A stretch of DNA of 64,000 bases, taken from positions 186,001 to 250,000 of the forward strand of contig NZ_NISY01000008.1 in NCBI RefSeq assembly GCF_007595705.1, read 5' to 3'. The notes below the pieces were generated by a model that was not told the origin of the DNA, did not search any database, and saw nothing but the letters and a program-made list of their open reading frames with translations. Both the position numbers and the translations under genes were made by a program. Shown in pieces: positions 26,131 to 34,390 of this stretch; the first letter of the stretch is position 1, and every line of letters starts with the position of its first letter. The DNA comes from Streptomyces sp. SAJ15. GTDB taxonomy: Bacteria; Actinomycetota; Actinomycetes; Streptomycetales; Streptomycetaceae.

Positions 26131-28365
26131 TCAGCTCCCGCCGAACCGGAACAGCGAGCCGGCGGTACGCAGCAGAATGCGGACGTCCTGCCACAGCGTC
26201 CAGGTCTCGATGTAGAGGTTGTCGAACCGTGCCCGGTCCTCGATGGAGGTGTCGCCGCGCAGCCCGTGCACCTGGGCCAGCCCGGTGACCCCGACGGGCA
26301 TCCGGTGCCGGGCCGCGTAGCCGGGGTGGTCCTGGCTGAACTTCCGTACGAAGTACGGGCGTTCCGGCCGTGGCCCGACCAGGCTCATGTCGCCGCGCAG
26401 CACGTTCCACAGCTGGGGCAGTTCGTCGAGGGAGGAGCGTCGCAACAGCCGCCCCACGAGGCTCACCCGCCGGTCGCGGGCGACGCTCCACAGGGTGGCC
26501 GACTCGTGGTCGTCGGCGGGCCGCAGGGTGCGGAACTTCAGCATCACGAACGGTCGGCCGCCGTGGCCGACCCGCTCCTGGCGGAAGAGCACACCGGGGC
26601 CGTCGGCGAGGCGTACGGCGAGCGCGCACGCCAGCAGCAGCGGCCCGGTGACCAGCAGGGCGCAGCCGGCGACGGCGACGTCCAGCGCGCGCTTGCCCGC
26701 GGCGCCGAGGCGGCCGGGGGGCGGCGGGTCGAGGCGCCGGCAGGCGAATCCCCACAGGTGCCCCGAGAGGTGGCCCGGGGCCCGGCCACCGGCCCCGAGC
26801 CGCTCGACGACCTGACCGGGGGCGCCGCCGGGCAGCCACACGGCGCAGCCCTGCGCCACCAGCAGCCGGGCGAGCGCGGCGAGTTGCGGGGCCTCGGCGG
26901 GGTCGCGGGTGAACACCGCGTCCCGGACGGTGTTCTGGATGACGGCCCGGATGACGTCCTCGTAGGAGTGCAGCAGCGGCAGCGGCGGCGCGACCGGGGC
27001 GGAGGCAGGCATCGGCACCGCGGGCGTCTGGGCCGAGGGCACCGGTGTCACGGGCGTCTGGGCCGAGGACATCTGGGCAGCGGACATCGGAGTCGCGGGC
27101 GCCGGCGACGGGGCGCACCTGAGGGGCGGGCCGAGCGGGGGTGGTGCGCCCGGGGGCGGGGACGGCGTCGGAAGTGCGGCGGCCGGGGCGCCCGCCGCCC
27201 CGCTCGCCCGGTCGCCCGCCGTTCCGTCGCCCCCGCCCGGCCCGGGGCCCACCCCCGGGAGCGGGATCGGGACCGGGGCCGGGACGGAAGCCTGCCCTCC
27301 GGGCGGGCCGCCCACGACCGTGGCGTCCACGCCACCCACGACCACCGCGTTGAGCGGGACCGACCCCATGGCCAGACCGCCGACGCCGGCCGGTGGCGCC
27401 GGAGACGCCGAGGCCGCCGATACCGTCGCGGGCCTCGGGGGCGTCGCGGGCGTCGGAGGCGCTTCACTCCCCAGGGCCACCGCGCCGAGGGACACGGCTC
27501 CCACGGCCAGACCACCGGCCCCGACACCCGCCGCCGGAGCCGCCGGCCCGACGACCCCGCCCATGCCCTCCACCCCACCGCCACCGCCGAGACCGCCGGC
27601 CGGCGGCGTCGGCTCGACCAGTCCGACCGGCCGCATCCCGTACTCGGGGTGCTCGCCCAGCACGGTGGCCAGCCGGCGGCCGGCGGGACCCGCGCCGACG
27701 ACGAGCGTGGAGCGCGGATGCCGGCGCCGGGCACGACGGCGGAGCCGGTGGACGGCCGCGCGGCCGGCGTAGGCCAGCAGCGCGTGGACGGCCAGGGCGG
27801 TGAGCAGCACCTGCCAGCCGAGCGAGCGCGGCGGGTCGGTGCCGGAGATCACCGCGGCCGCCAGCAGCCAGGCGAGCAGGCAGTACCGCAGCAGCCTGGG
27901 AGCCTCGTCCAGGGCGACGGTCCAGGGGCCCGGCCGATAGAGCCCGCCGCGCGCGCCGAGCGCGACGACGGCCATGGCGACCAGCGCGGCCACCGCGACC
28001 ACGACGGTCGGTGCGAGCCCGCCCGCCGGGGCGAACCCGCCCACCGGGTCGGCCGATGCCGGCGGGCCCAGCGGGATGGCCGGGGCGAGCACGGGCGGGG
28101 TGAGCACGGTCGCGGCCCGGCCGCTGTCGCCCGGCGGGGGGTGCGCCGCGAGCAGCGGGATCGCCGCGACGGCGGCGGCGACGCAGTCCACGGCCACGAG
28201 CAGCGCGGTCCCCCGCGAGGGGCGGGTGGGCGTGGGGCGGGACGGGGCCGCGGGGCGGGGCTCGGGGCGGCGCGGCCCGAAGAGGGAGGCGGCCGGGCGG
28301 GCCGGGGCCGGGCGGGGCGCCAGCAACCGGCCGGGGGTGGGCACGCCTGCGTTGTCGGTGTTCAT
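26131..28365 (-). CDS. Polyprenyl-phosphate glycosyl-1-phosphate transferase (EPS initiation)
   Basis: A 744-residue initiating sugar transferase of the WbaP/CpsE class. There are about four N-terminal membrane helices, then the start of a CoA-binding-like Rossmann fold (TLVVGAGPAGRRLATVL), then an unusual Pro/Ala/Gly/Val-rich insertion of about 210 residues (about 252-462). The rest of the fold follows, then the catalytic domain: a membrane hairpin (KRALDVAVAGCALLVTGPLL), FRQERVGHGGRPFVMLKFRTL, SLDELPQLWNVLRGDMSLVGPRP and GLAQVHG. It loads the first sugar-phosphate onto undecaprenyl phosphate. The ATG at 28365 overlaps the upstream stop as ATGA. Confidence 0.9.
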   Translation of the reverse strand: MNTDNAGVPTPGRLLAPRPAPARPAASLFGPRRPEPRPAAPSRPTPTRPSRGTALLVAVDCVAAAVAAIPLLAAHPPPGDSGRAATVLTPPVLAPAIPLGPPASADPVGGFAPAGGLAPTVVVAVAALVAMAVVALGARGGLYRPGPWTVALDEAPRLLRYCLLAWLLAAAVISGTDPPRSLGWQVLLTALAVHALLAYAGRAAVHRLRRRARRRHPRSTLVVGAGPAGRRLATVLGEHPEYGMRPVGLVEPTPPAGGLGGGGGVEGMGGVVGPAAPAAGVGAGGLAVGAVSLGAVALGSEAPPTPATPPRPATVSAASASPAPPAGVGGLAMGSVPLNAVVVGGVDATVVGGPPGGQASVPAPVPIPLPGVGPGPGGGDGTAGDRASGAAGAPAAALPTPSPPPGAPPPLGPPLRCAPSPAPATPMSAAQMSSAQTPVTPVPSAQTPAVPMPASAPVAPPLPLLHSYEDVIRAVIQNTVRDAVFTRDPAEAPQLAALARLLVAQGCAVWLPGGAPGQVVERLGAGGRAPGHLSGHLWGFACRRLDPPPPGRLGAAGKRALDVAVAGCALLVTGPLLLACALAVRLADGPGVLFRQERVGHGGRPFVMLKFRTLRPADDHESATLWSVARDRRVSLVGRLLRRSSLDELPQLWNVLRGDMSLVGPRPERPYFVRKFSQDHPGYAARHRMPVGVTGLAQVHGLRGDTSIEDRARFDNLYIETWTLWQDVRILLRTAGSLFRFGGS
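26980..27612 (-). repeat. Low-complexity insertion inside the sugar transferase gene
   Basis: About 210 codons of Pro/Ala/Gly/Val, with short echoes such as SAQTP and GAVAL/GAVSL, interrupt the Rossmann-like domain of the initiating transferase. It is in frame and free of stops. It is probably an expanded surface loop. Confidence 0.65.
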
Positions 28366-29543
28366 CCCCTGCACAGCTCCCCGCGGTCGGTGTACGGGTT
28401 CCGGGCCGGTTCGAGAAGTTCGCGATAGAGACGGGTGACCGCCGCCGCCGTGTCCCGTACGTCGTGGGCCGTGTGGACGTGGCGCTGGGCCTCGTGCCCC
28501 AGCCGGGCGCGGAGCGCGGGGCGGCGGAGCAGCACGGTGAGCGCGCGGGCCAGCGCGGGCGGGTCGTCGGGTGGTACCAGGCAGGCCGAGGCGTGCCCGA
28601 CGGGCAGCGACTCGCGGGCGCCGGTCACCTCGGTGAGCAGCACGGGCCGCCCGCTGGCCATGGCCTCCAACGGGGCCAGCGCCATGCCCTCCCAGCGGGA
28701 CGGCAGCACCACCAGGTCGGCGGCGGCGTACCACGGCGCGGTGTCCGCGGCCGGGCCGGGGAGCAGCACATCGGCGGGGGCGGCGCGGCGCAGCGCGGCG
28801 AGTTCGGGGCCGTCGCCGACGAGCGCGAGCCGGGCGCCCGGCACCTCGGCGGCGGTCCGCGGCCAGGCACGCAGCAGGAGGTCCTGGCCCTTCTGACGGC
28901 AGAGCCGGCCGACGCAGACGGCCAGGGGCGTGTCGGCGGGCAGGTCGCGGAGGGCGGGCACGGCGGCGCGGGCGCGCCGTCGTGCGTCCTCGTCGGCTGG
29001 GCGGAAGCGTCCGGTGTCGACGCCGTTGCGGATCACCGTCCAGCGGCCGGGCACCCCGGCGCCCTCGCCGCGCCGCCGCTCGTCCTCGCTGACGCAGACG
29101 ATCCGCTGCGCCCAGCGTGCGGCGAACCGCTCCCAGCGCAACGCCAGGGCGGCGGTGGCCCCGTCGGCGGCCTCGAAGGACCAGGCGTGCGGCTGGTAGA
29201 GCGTCGGGACCCGGCCGCGGACGGCGAGCCGGGCGGCGAGGCCGGCCTTGGCGCTGTGCGCGTGCACCAGGTCGGGGCCGGTCCGGCGGACGATGCGGGC
29301 GATCTGGGCGGCCTCCCGCGGCAGTCGCGCGCCGGGTTCCCGTCGCGCCGCCCAGGGGACCGTCGTCACCCCGGCCGCCGTCACCTGGGCGGCGAGCGTG
29401 CCGCCGGGCGGGCAGGCCACCACGGGGCGCAGCCCGGCCGTCGCCTGGGCGCGGACGAGGTCGGCGACCACCCGGGCCACACCGCCGTCGACGGGCTGGC
29501 TGATGTGCAGCACGGTCGGCGTGGGCCGGAGGGGAATCCGCAT
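28362..29543 (-). CDS. Glycosyltransferase family 4, first gene of EPS operon
   Basis: A 393-residue GT-B glycosyltransferase. The N-terminal domain has VLHISQPVDGGVARVV and DLVHAHSAKAGL. The C-terminal domain has VGRLCRQKGQDLLLRAW and the EX7E motif in PSRWEGMALAPLEAMASGRPV. It adds a sugar to the lipid carrier. The ATG at 29543 has GGAGG seven bases upstream. It is the promoter-proximal gene of the eight-gene operon; its stop overlaps the next start as ATGA. The 297-bp gap to the divergent GT2 gene holds two inverted repeats. Confidence 0.92.
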   Translation of the reverse strand: MRIPLRPTPTVLHISQPVDGGVARVVADLVRAQATAGLRPVVACPPGGTLAAQVTAAGVTTVPWAARREPGARLPREAAQIARIVRRTGPDLVHAHSAKAGLAARLAVRGRVPTLYQPHAWSFEAADGATAALALRWERFAARWAQRIVCVSEDERRRGEGAGVPGRWTVIRNGVDTGRFRPADEDARRRARAAVPALRDLPADTPLAVCVGRLCRQKGQDLLLRAWPRTAAEVPGARLALVGDGPELAALRRAAPADVLLPGPAADTAPWYAAADLVVLPSRWEGMALAPLEAMASGRPVLLTEVTGARESLPVGHASACLVPPDDPPALARALTVLLRRPALRARLGHEAQRHVHTAHDVRDTAAAVTRLYRELLEPARNPYTDRGELCRG

Positions 29544-29840
29544 GTCTCGCCTCCGTATTCGCCCGCTGAAACCGCCCCAGACCATGACAGATAGCGGAAT
29601 GAAAATCACGCGAGACGCGCGCTGATGAGCCGTCAGTGTTGCTGACGAACTGGCCATCCGGGTGACCGCCGGACCATCCCCCATTCGACGCAATGCCGGG
29701 CGCGCCGAAAGTCTGATTTACAGAGCAACCTCCTATGTGATGGTTATCTTCGCTTATCGGGCGATGACATGACGCATGTCGTCCGGCTGGCGCCCGCTGC
29801 GTGAGATTCCATCCGAGACAGCCTCGCGGGAGTTGCCCTC
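29544..29840. promoter_or_regulatory. Divergent regulatory region between EPS operon and GT2 gene
   Basis: A 297-bp gap, less GC-rich than its surroundings, that must carry the promoters of both the minus-strand EPS operon and the plus-strand GT2 gene. It contains CGTCAG-N5-CTGACG at 29631-29647 and a 9-bp stem with a 3-nt loop at 29763-29783 (GATGACATG, then CATGTCGTC). No convincing -35/-10 pair was identified. Confidence 0.6.
29763..29783 (+). promoter_or_regulatory. Inverted repeat/hairpin upstream of GT2 gene
   Basis: GATGACATG-ACG-CATGTCGTC forms a 9-bp stem with one G-T wobble, ending 57 bp before the GT2 start. It could be an operator or a 5'-leader hairpin. Confidence 0.45.
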
Positions 29841-32042
29841 ATGACTTCGACGAATCCCGTTCCGCGGCCGGCTGAGAAATCCTCGACGGCCGCCGTGGCG
29901 CCGGCCCGCCCCGCCCCGTCCTGGGTCGACCCCGAAGAGGCGGAGCCCCCCGGGGCGGCGGTGGAGGCGGTGCCGGGCCCGGCCGCCACACCGAAGCGGC
30001 CGGTCGAGACGGCGTTCGCACAGAAACGGCCGAGCGACACGGCGTTCGCGACGAAACGGCCGAGCGACACGGCGTTCGGGTCGAAACGGCCGAGCGACAC
30101 GGCGTTCGGGTCGAAGCGCTCGGGCGACGCGGCGTTCGGGTCGTCGAAGCGGCCGGGCGACACGGCCTCCGAGCCGGCGCGGCAGAGCGGCCCGACCTAC
30201 GACTACGAGCGCTTCAGCCAGTTGGCGGGCCCGCTGACCGACCCGCCGCGGCACTGCGTGTACCGGGTGCGCTACCGCAGCCTGCTGGCCCGCCAGCCGC
30301 GCCGGATCCGCACCGCGCTGCTGCTCTGCGCGGCGCCGCTGTGCTCCGCGGTGCTGCTCGTCTGGCTGCTCCAGCCGTCCCACTGGACACACCGCACCAA
30401 CGTCACGGGCTGGGAGACCGCGTCGGACGTGGCGATGCTGCTCTCGGTCGGCCTGATCGAGGCGTTCCGGCTGTTCACCGTGGTCTCCAACGCGCACGCG
30501 ACGCTGATGGCCCGCGACCCGGTCCCGGTGACCCCCCGCCCGGGGACCAAGGTCGCCTTCCTGACCAGCTATGTGCCGGGCAAGGAGCCGCTGGACATGG
30601 TCCGGGCCACGCTGGAGGGCGCCACCCGGCTGCGACACCGCGGGAAGCTGCATGTGTGGCTGCTCGACGAGGGCGACGACCCGGCCGCCAAGGAGTTGTG
30701 CGCCCGGCTCGGCGTACGTCACTTCTCCCGCAAGGGCGTTGAGAAGTGGAACCAGCCCAAGGGTCGTTTCCGGGCGAAGACCAAGCACGGCAATTACAAC
30801 GCCTGGCTGGACGAGCACGGCGACGGATACGACATCATGGCCTGCGTCGACACCGACCATGTGCCGCTGCCCAACTTTCTGGAGCGCATGCTCGGTTACT
30901 TTCGCGATCCCGATGTGGCATTCGTCGTCGGGCCGCAGGTCTACGGGAATTACGACACCCTCGTCACCAGGGCGGCGGAGAGCCAGCAGTTCCTGTTCCA
31001 CGCCCTCATCCAGCGGGCGGGGAACGCGTACGGCGGCGCGATGTTCGTCGGCACCAACAACGCGGTCCGGATCAGCGCGTTGCGGAGCGTCGGCGGGCTG
31101 TACGACTCGATCACCGAGGACATGGCCACCGGGTTCGAGCTGCACCGGCGCCGCAATCCCGAGACCGGCCGGAAGTGGCGCTCGGTCTACACCCCGGACG
31201 TGCTCGCCGTCGGCGAGGGCCCCAGCACCTGGACCGACTTCTTCACCCAGCAGCTGCGCTGGTCGCGCGGCACCTATGAGACGGTGCTCAAGCAGTGGTG
31301 GCGGGGGGTGCCCACCCTCTCCCCCGGCAAGCTGCTCAACTACACGCTGATGATGGCGTACTACCCGATGACCGCCCTGAACTGGCTGCTGTCGGCGCTG
31401 TCCTGCGTGCTCTTCCTCGCCGCCGGGGCGGCCGGGGTGCACATCTCCCCCGAGATCTGGCTGATGCTGTACGGGGACACCGTCGCCCTCCAGATCGGGC
31501 TCTACGTCTGGAACCGGCGGCACAACGTCAGCCCGCACGAGCCGTACGGCTCCTCGGGTGTCGCCGGAATGGCGCTGTCGGCGCTGTCCGCGCCGATCTA
31601 CGCGCGATCGCTGCTGGACGCGGCGCTCCGCCGCAGAAGCCGGTTCGTGGTCACGCCCAAGGGCGACTCCGCCAGCCCGGACCGGGTCGCCACCTTCCGC
31701 ATCCACCTGCTGTGGTGCGTGGTCTTCGGCGGATCGTTCGTCGCCTCGCTCTTCCTGCACCACAGCCATCTCGCGATGCGGCTGTGGGCGCTCTTCGCGG
31801 TGGTGCTGTGCCTGATCCCGCTGGCCTGTCGCTCCGTGGAGGCGGCGCGGGCCCGGCGCGCCCGCCCGGCGCCCGCGACCGTCCCGACCGCGCGCAGCGA
31901 CGAGGCCGACCGGGTGGAGCCGACGGCCCCGGCGGCCGTGCCCGTCGCGGCCACCGCGCCTCCCGCCCCCGCCGCGGACTCCGCCGCCGGGGACACCGGC
32001 CCGACGCCCTCCGCCGAGCAGGACCCGGTGTGCGCGATCTGA
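29841..32042 (+). CDS. Membrane glycosyltransferase family 2, cellulose-synthase-like
   Basis: A 733-residue processive-type GT2. A cytoplasmic N-terminal tail of about 120 residues has six 10-residue KRPSDTAFGS-type repeats. Two membrane helices (about 155-210) are followed by the GT domain: the DTDHVPLPNFL block with its metal Asp pair, the TEDMATGFELHRR acceptor motif and the QQLRWSRGTYE form of QxxRW. Four or five membrane helices and a Pro/Ala-rich tail close it. This is the layout of BcsA/CslA-type synthases that make and export a beta-glucan. GGGAG precedes the ATG. It lies next to a GH6 cellulase-like gene and a chaplin, which supports a cellulose-like product. No PilZ domain is seen. 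Confidence 0.88.
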   Translation: MTSTNPVPRPAEKSSTAAVAPARPAPSWVDPEEAEPPGAAVEAVPGPAATPKRPVETAFAQKRPSDTAFATKRPSDTAFGSKRPSDTAFGSKRSGDAAFGSSKRPGDTASEPARQSGPTYDYERFSQLAGPLTDPPRHCVYRVRYRSLLARQPRRIRTALLLCAAPLCSAVLLVWLLQPSHWTHRTNVTGWETASDVAMLLSVGLIEAFRLFTVVSNAHATLMARDPVPVTPRPGTKVAFLTSYVPGKEPLDMVRATLEGATRLRHRGKLHVWLLDEGDDPAAKELCARLGVRHFSRKGVEKWNQPKGRFRAKTKHGNYNAWLDEHGDGYDIMACVDTDHVPLPNFLERMLGYFRDPDVAFVVGPQVYGNYDTLVTRAAESQQFLFHALIQRAGNAYGGAMFVGTNNAVRISALRSVGGLYDSITEDMATGFELHRRRNPETGRKWRSVYTPDVLAVGEGPSTWTDFFTQQLRWSRGTYETVLKQWWRGVPTLSPGKLLNYTLMMAYYPMTALNWLLSALSCVLFLAAGAAGVHISPEIWLMLYGDTVALQIGLYVWNRRHNVSPHEPYGSSGVAGMALSALSAPIYARSLLDAALRRRSRFVVTPKGDSASPDRVATFRIHLLWCVVFGGSFVASLFLHHSHLAMRLWALFAVVLCLIPLACRSVEAARARRARPAPATVPTARSDEADRVEPTAPAAVPVAATAPPAPAADSAAGDTGPTPSAEQDPVCAI
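29994..30172 (+). repeat. 30-bp tandem repeat in GT2 N-terminal tail
   Basis: About six in-frame copies of a 30-bp unit (AAACGGCCGAGCGACACGGC plus 10 further bases) encode the decapeptide KRPSDTAFGS and variants. The later copies have diverged and one carries an extra Ser codon. Confidence 0.85.
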
Positions 32043-32082
32043 CCGAGGGCGCCGGGAGAGCCGACCGGGCGCCGAGCGGTGG

Positions 32083-33114
32083 TCAGCCCCGCGTGTTGCG
32101 CGCGAGGTCCAGCGCGTACCGGGGCCACCACGATCCCGCGCCGGGGCCCCCGTTGCAGGTGCCGTCGGACTCGCCCGGCCGCTTGACCCACAGGAAGGCG
32201 TCGACCTTCGGATCGCCGGTCCGGGTGCTGGGCCGCTCGCCCAGCGCCCGGCCGGGGGGATTGCACCAGCGGTCCTCGTGGTGCCCGGGGTAGGCGTACG
32301 CCTCCGACCGGCTGCCCACCGCATTCGTCGCGCCATTGCCATTGCGACTGGTGTCGATGACGAAGTGGGTGCCGCCCAGCGAGCCGGACAGATGGTGTCC
32401 GTAGCGGATGGTCGCCCCCGTCGGCTGGAAATTCGAGACGTTCAGCGAAAAGCCGTCGGCCTTGTCGATGCCGCTCTGTTTGAGCGGCTCCACCAACGCA
32501 TAGGGATCGCGGACCCAGCCCGCGTTTCCCGCGTCGATGTACACCCAGGTCCTGGGCAGCGCCTTGAGCGTCTCCACGGCGTTCCGCAACATGGCGAGCC
32601 GTTCCTCGCGCAGTTCTCCGGGGAAACAGCCGTCGACCACCTGGGCCACCGCGTCGGGCTCCAGGATGACCACGGCGCTGCGGTCGCCGATGCCGGCGGC
32701 CAGCTCCCGGATCCAGCCGCCGTAGTCGGGTGCGCCCTCCGCGCCTCCGGCCGAGTGTCGGCCGCAGTCCCGGTTGGGAATGTTGTATGCGACCAGGACC
32801 GGGGTGCGGCCGGTGCGCGCCGCCGCGGTGGTGACGGCCCGCGCCCGGGCCCGGGGCAGCTCGCCGACCCACTCCGCCGCCGGCTGGTCCGCGATCCTCC
32901 GCATCAGCGCCGCGTCCTCGTGCCGCCCCTGTGCCGCGTACTGGCGCGCCGTGCGCGCGGGCTGACTGTCGGGATTAACCCACAATTCCGAAGGCAGCCC
33001 ATCCGATTTCTCTCCCGAGTCGGAACAACCGCTCAGCGACAGGCTCAGCAGCAGGGCCGCGGCCGCGGCGATCCGGCTCCGCGCGACATCATGACGCGTG
33101 CCTTTCTCGACCAT
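32083..33114 (-). CDS. GH6 family cellulase-like lipoprotein
   Basis: A 343-residue secreted enzyme. A lipoprotein signal ends in the lipobox LSGC (Cys about residue 30). The GH6 domain follows with VLVAYNIPNRDCGRHSAGG, the catalytic-acid motif VVILEPDAV, WVYIDAGNAGW, FSLNVSNFQPT and KRPGESDGTC. GH6 enzymes cleave beta-1,4-glucan with inversion. The ATG at 33114 has GGAGG seven bases upstream. It converges on the GT2 gene, 40 bp apart. In cellulose systems a cellulase commonly trims or releases the nascent glucan, so the two probably work together. Confidence 0.9.
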   Translation of the reverse strand: MVEKGTRHDVARSRIAAAAALLLSLSLSGCSDSGEKSDGLPSELWVNPDSQPARTARQYAAQGRHEDAALMRRIADQPAAEWVGELPRARARAVTTAAARTGRTPVLVAYNIPNRDCGRHSAGGAEGAPDYGGWIRELAAGIGDRSAVVILEPDAVAQVVDGCFPGELREERLAMLRNAVETLKALPRTWVYIDAGNAGWVRDPYALVEPLKQSGIDKADGFSLNVSNFQPTGATIRYGHHLSGSLGGTHFVIDTSRNGNGATNAVGSRSEAYAYPGHHEDRWCNPPGRALGERPSTRTGDPKVDAFLWVKRPGESDGTCNGGPGAGSWWPRYALDLARNTRG

Positions 33115-33246
33115 GAGGCGGCCTCCTCTTCGCGGGTGCGGAACTGACGGCTCCTCGAATGATGCCATCGGGTGATCATGCGTACCCTCAGACGATTCGG
33201 ATCGTTGAAAAAGTTGCCCCATTCGCAACACGAAAGGAACAGGACG

Positions 33247-33738
33247 ATGAAGCGAATCGTCCAGGTCGCCGGGCTCGCCGCGGCCAGCTGCGCCCTCATC
33301 GTCGGTGGCGCCGGCGCCGTCGCCGCGCACGACCACGACAACGACAACGGTCGCGGCAACGGCCACAACGGTCACAACGGCGGTCACAACGGCGGCCACA
33401 ACGGCGGCGGCCACAACGGCGGTGGTCACAACGGCGGCCACAACGGCGGCGGCCACAACGGCGGTGGTCACAACGGCGGCCACAACGGTCACAACGGCGG
33501 CCACGGCGGTTACGGCGGTTATGGCCACCACGGTGGCGGCCACCACGACAACGGCGACTACGAGTACAACGACGAGCACGGCGCCCACGCCAACGGTGGC
33601 GCCATCGGCTCGCCCGGTGTCGTGAGCGGCAACAACATCCAGGTGCCGGTGAACATCCCGATCAACATCTGCGGCAACTCGGTCAACCTCACCGGCCTGC
33701 TGAACCCGGCCTTCGGTAACACGTGCATCAACGCCTGA
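33247..33738 (+). CDS. Chaplin with long His/Gly/Asn repeat
   Basis: A 163-residue secreted protein. The signal peptide is about residues 1-27 (cut near AAAHDH-type junction, AVAAHD). About 85 residues of Gly/His/Asn repeats (GHNGG, HNGGG) and a short Tyr/acidic stretch follow. A single chaplin domain of about 45 residues then ends the protein (GSPGVVSGNNIQVPVNIPIN, two Cys in ICGNS and NTCIN). Chaplins are amyloid-forming surface proteins that coat aerial hyphae and, with cellulose-like fibres, mediate attachment. Ordinary short chaplins lack such a repeat, so the His-rich insert is unusual and could bind metal. Clear AAAGGA ribosome site; strong terminator downstream. Confidence 0.92.
   Translation: MKRIVQVAGLAAASCALIVGGAGAVAAHDHDNDNGRGNGHNGHNGGHNGGHNGGGHNGGGHNGGHNGGGHNGGGHNGGHNGHNGGHGGYGGYGHHGGGHHDNGDYEYNDEHGAHANGGAIGSPGVVSGNNIQVPVNIPINICGNSVNLTGLLNPAFGNTCINA
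33358..33510 (+). repeat. Tandem repeats encoding GHN-rich segment
   Basis: Units of 9-15 bp (CACAACGGCGG type) group into a 42-bp higher-order copy present twice from about 33397. They code for HNGGGHNGG peptides between the chaplin signal peptide and the chaplin domain. Confidence 0.85.
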
Positions 33739-33792
33739 GAAGGCGCCCGGCACACCACGCCACCGCGCGTGGGAGCTGACGCGGACCCTCTG

Positions 33793-33825
33793 CGGGGCCG
33801 CCGGAGCAACCCTCCGGCGGCCCCG
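33793..33825 (+). terminator. Hairpin terminator after chaplin gene
   Basis: A 14-bp perfect stem (CGGGGCCGCCGGAG, then its complement after a 5-nt loop), 54 bp past the chaplin stop. Confidence 0.8.
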
Positions 33826-33919
33826 ACGCGCTGTGACCCCCGCGCCACGGCACACCCCCCGGGAGCGGGGCGCGAACCGCTCGTACGGGTGCGCGAACCG
33901 TCCCCGTAAGATCGGCGCG

Positions 33920-34303
33920 GTGACCAGGAACTCCTCCACGCCGTGCCGGGTGACGGTGTGCCGCGGCTGCTGCTGCGGCGACCCGCGGAAGATCCCCGGC
34001 GTCGACCACGCCGGCCAGATCCCGCGGTTGCGCGCGGCGCTGGGCGACAGCGCGCGGGTCCGCGCCTCCGACTGTCTGGACGTCTGCGACCAGGCCAACG
34101 TGGTGGTCGTACAGCCCTCGGCCGCGGGACGCGCGGCGGGCGGGCGGCCGGTGTGGCTCGGGCTGGTCAACGACGACGACGCGCTCGACGACATCGCCGC
34201 CTGGATCCGCGCCGGCGGGCCGGGCCTGGCGGAACCGCCCGGCGTGCTGGACCTCTACGCCTTCACCGTCTCCCGCCGGGTGCGCGCGGCGCTCGACGAC
34301 TGA
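33920..34303 (+). CDS. (2Fe-2S) ferredoxin-like (thioredoxin-fold) protein
   Basis: A 127-residue protein with a Cys-rich N-terminus (VTVCRGCCCGDPRK) and a second Cys pair in SDCLDVCDQANVVVV. This spacing and fold resemble the thioredoxin-like [2Fe-2S] ferredoxin family. The C-terminal half has the GLVNDDDALDDIAAWI segment common in actinobacterial members. The start is most likely GTG 33920 (VTRNSSTPCRV), since upstream in-frame sequence runs through the chaplin terminator region; the ribosome site is weak. Electron-transfer role is inferred from the Cys motifs; the partner is unknown. Confidence 0.75.
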   Translation: MTRNSSTPCRVTVCRGCCCGDPRKIPGVDHAGQIPRLRAALGDSARVRASDCLDVCDQANVVVVQPSAAGRAAGGRPVWLGLVNDDDALDDIAAWIRAGGPGLAEPPGVLDLYAFTVSRRVRAALDD

Positions 34304-34390
34304 GCCGTTCCGCGCGCCACGCGACCGCCCCGCCCCGCTCCTCCACCGGACGGCACGGGCGGAGCGGAGGCGGTCCGGCGGGCCGCCGGT

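Noticed and set aside
33159..33719. Alternative frames over the chaplin repeats (Arg/Gln-rich or Thr/Ala-rich)
   Set aside because: The repeat keeps all frames open; only the chaplin frame has a signal peptide, ribosome site and a conserved domain.
16098..33738. Secondary-metabolite gene cluster
   Set aside because: No PKS, NRPS, terpene or RiPP enzymes; gene content is polysaccharide assembly and surface structure.
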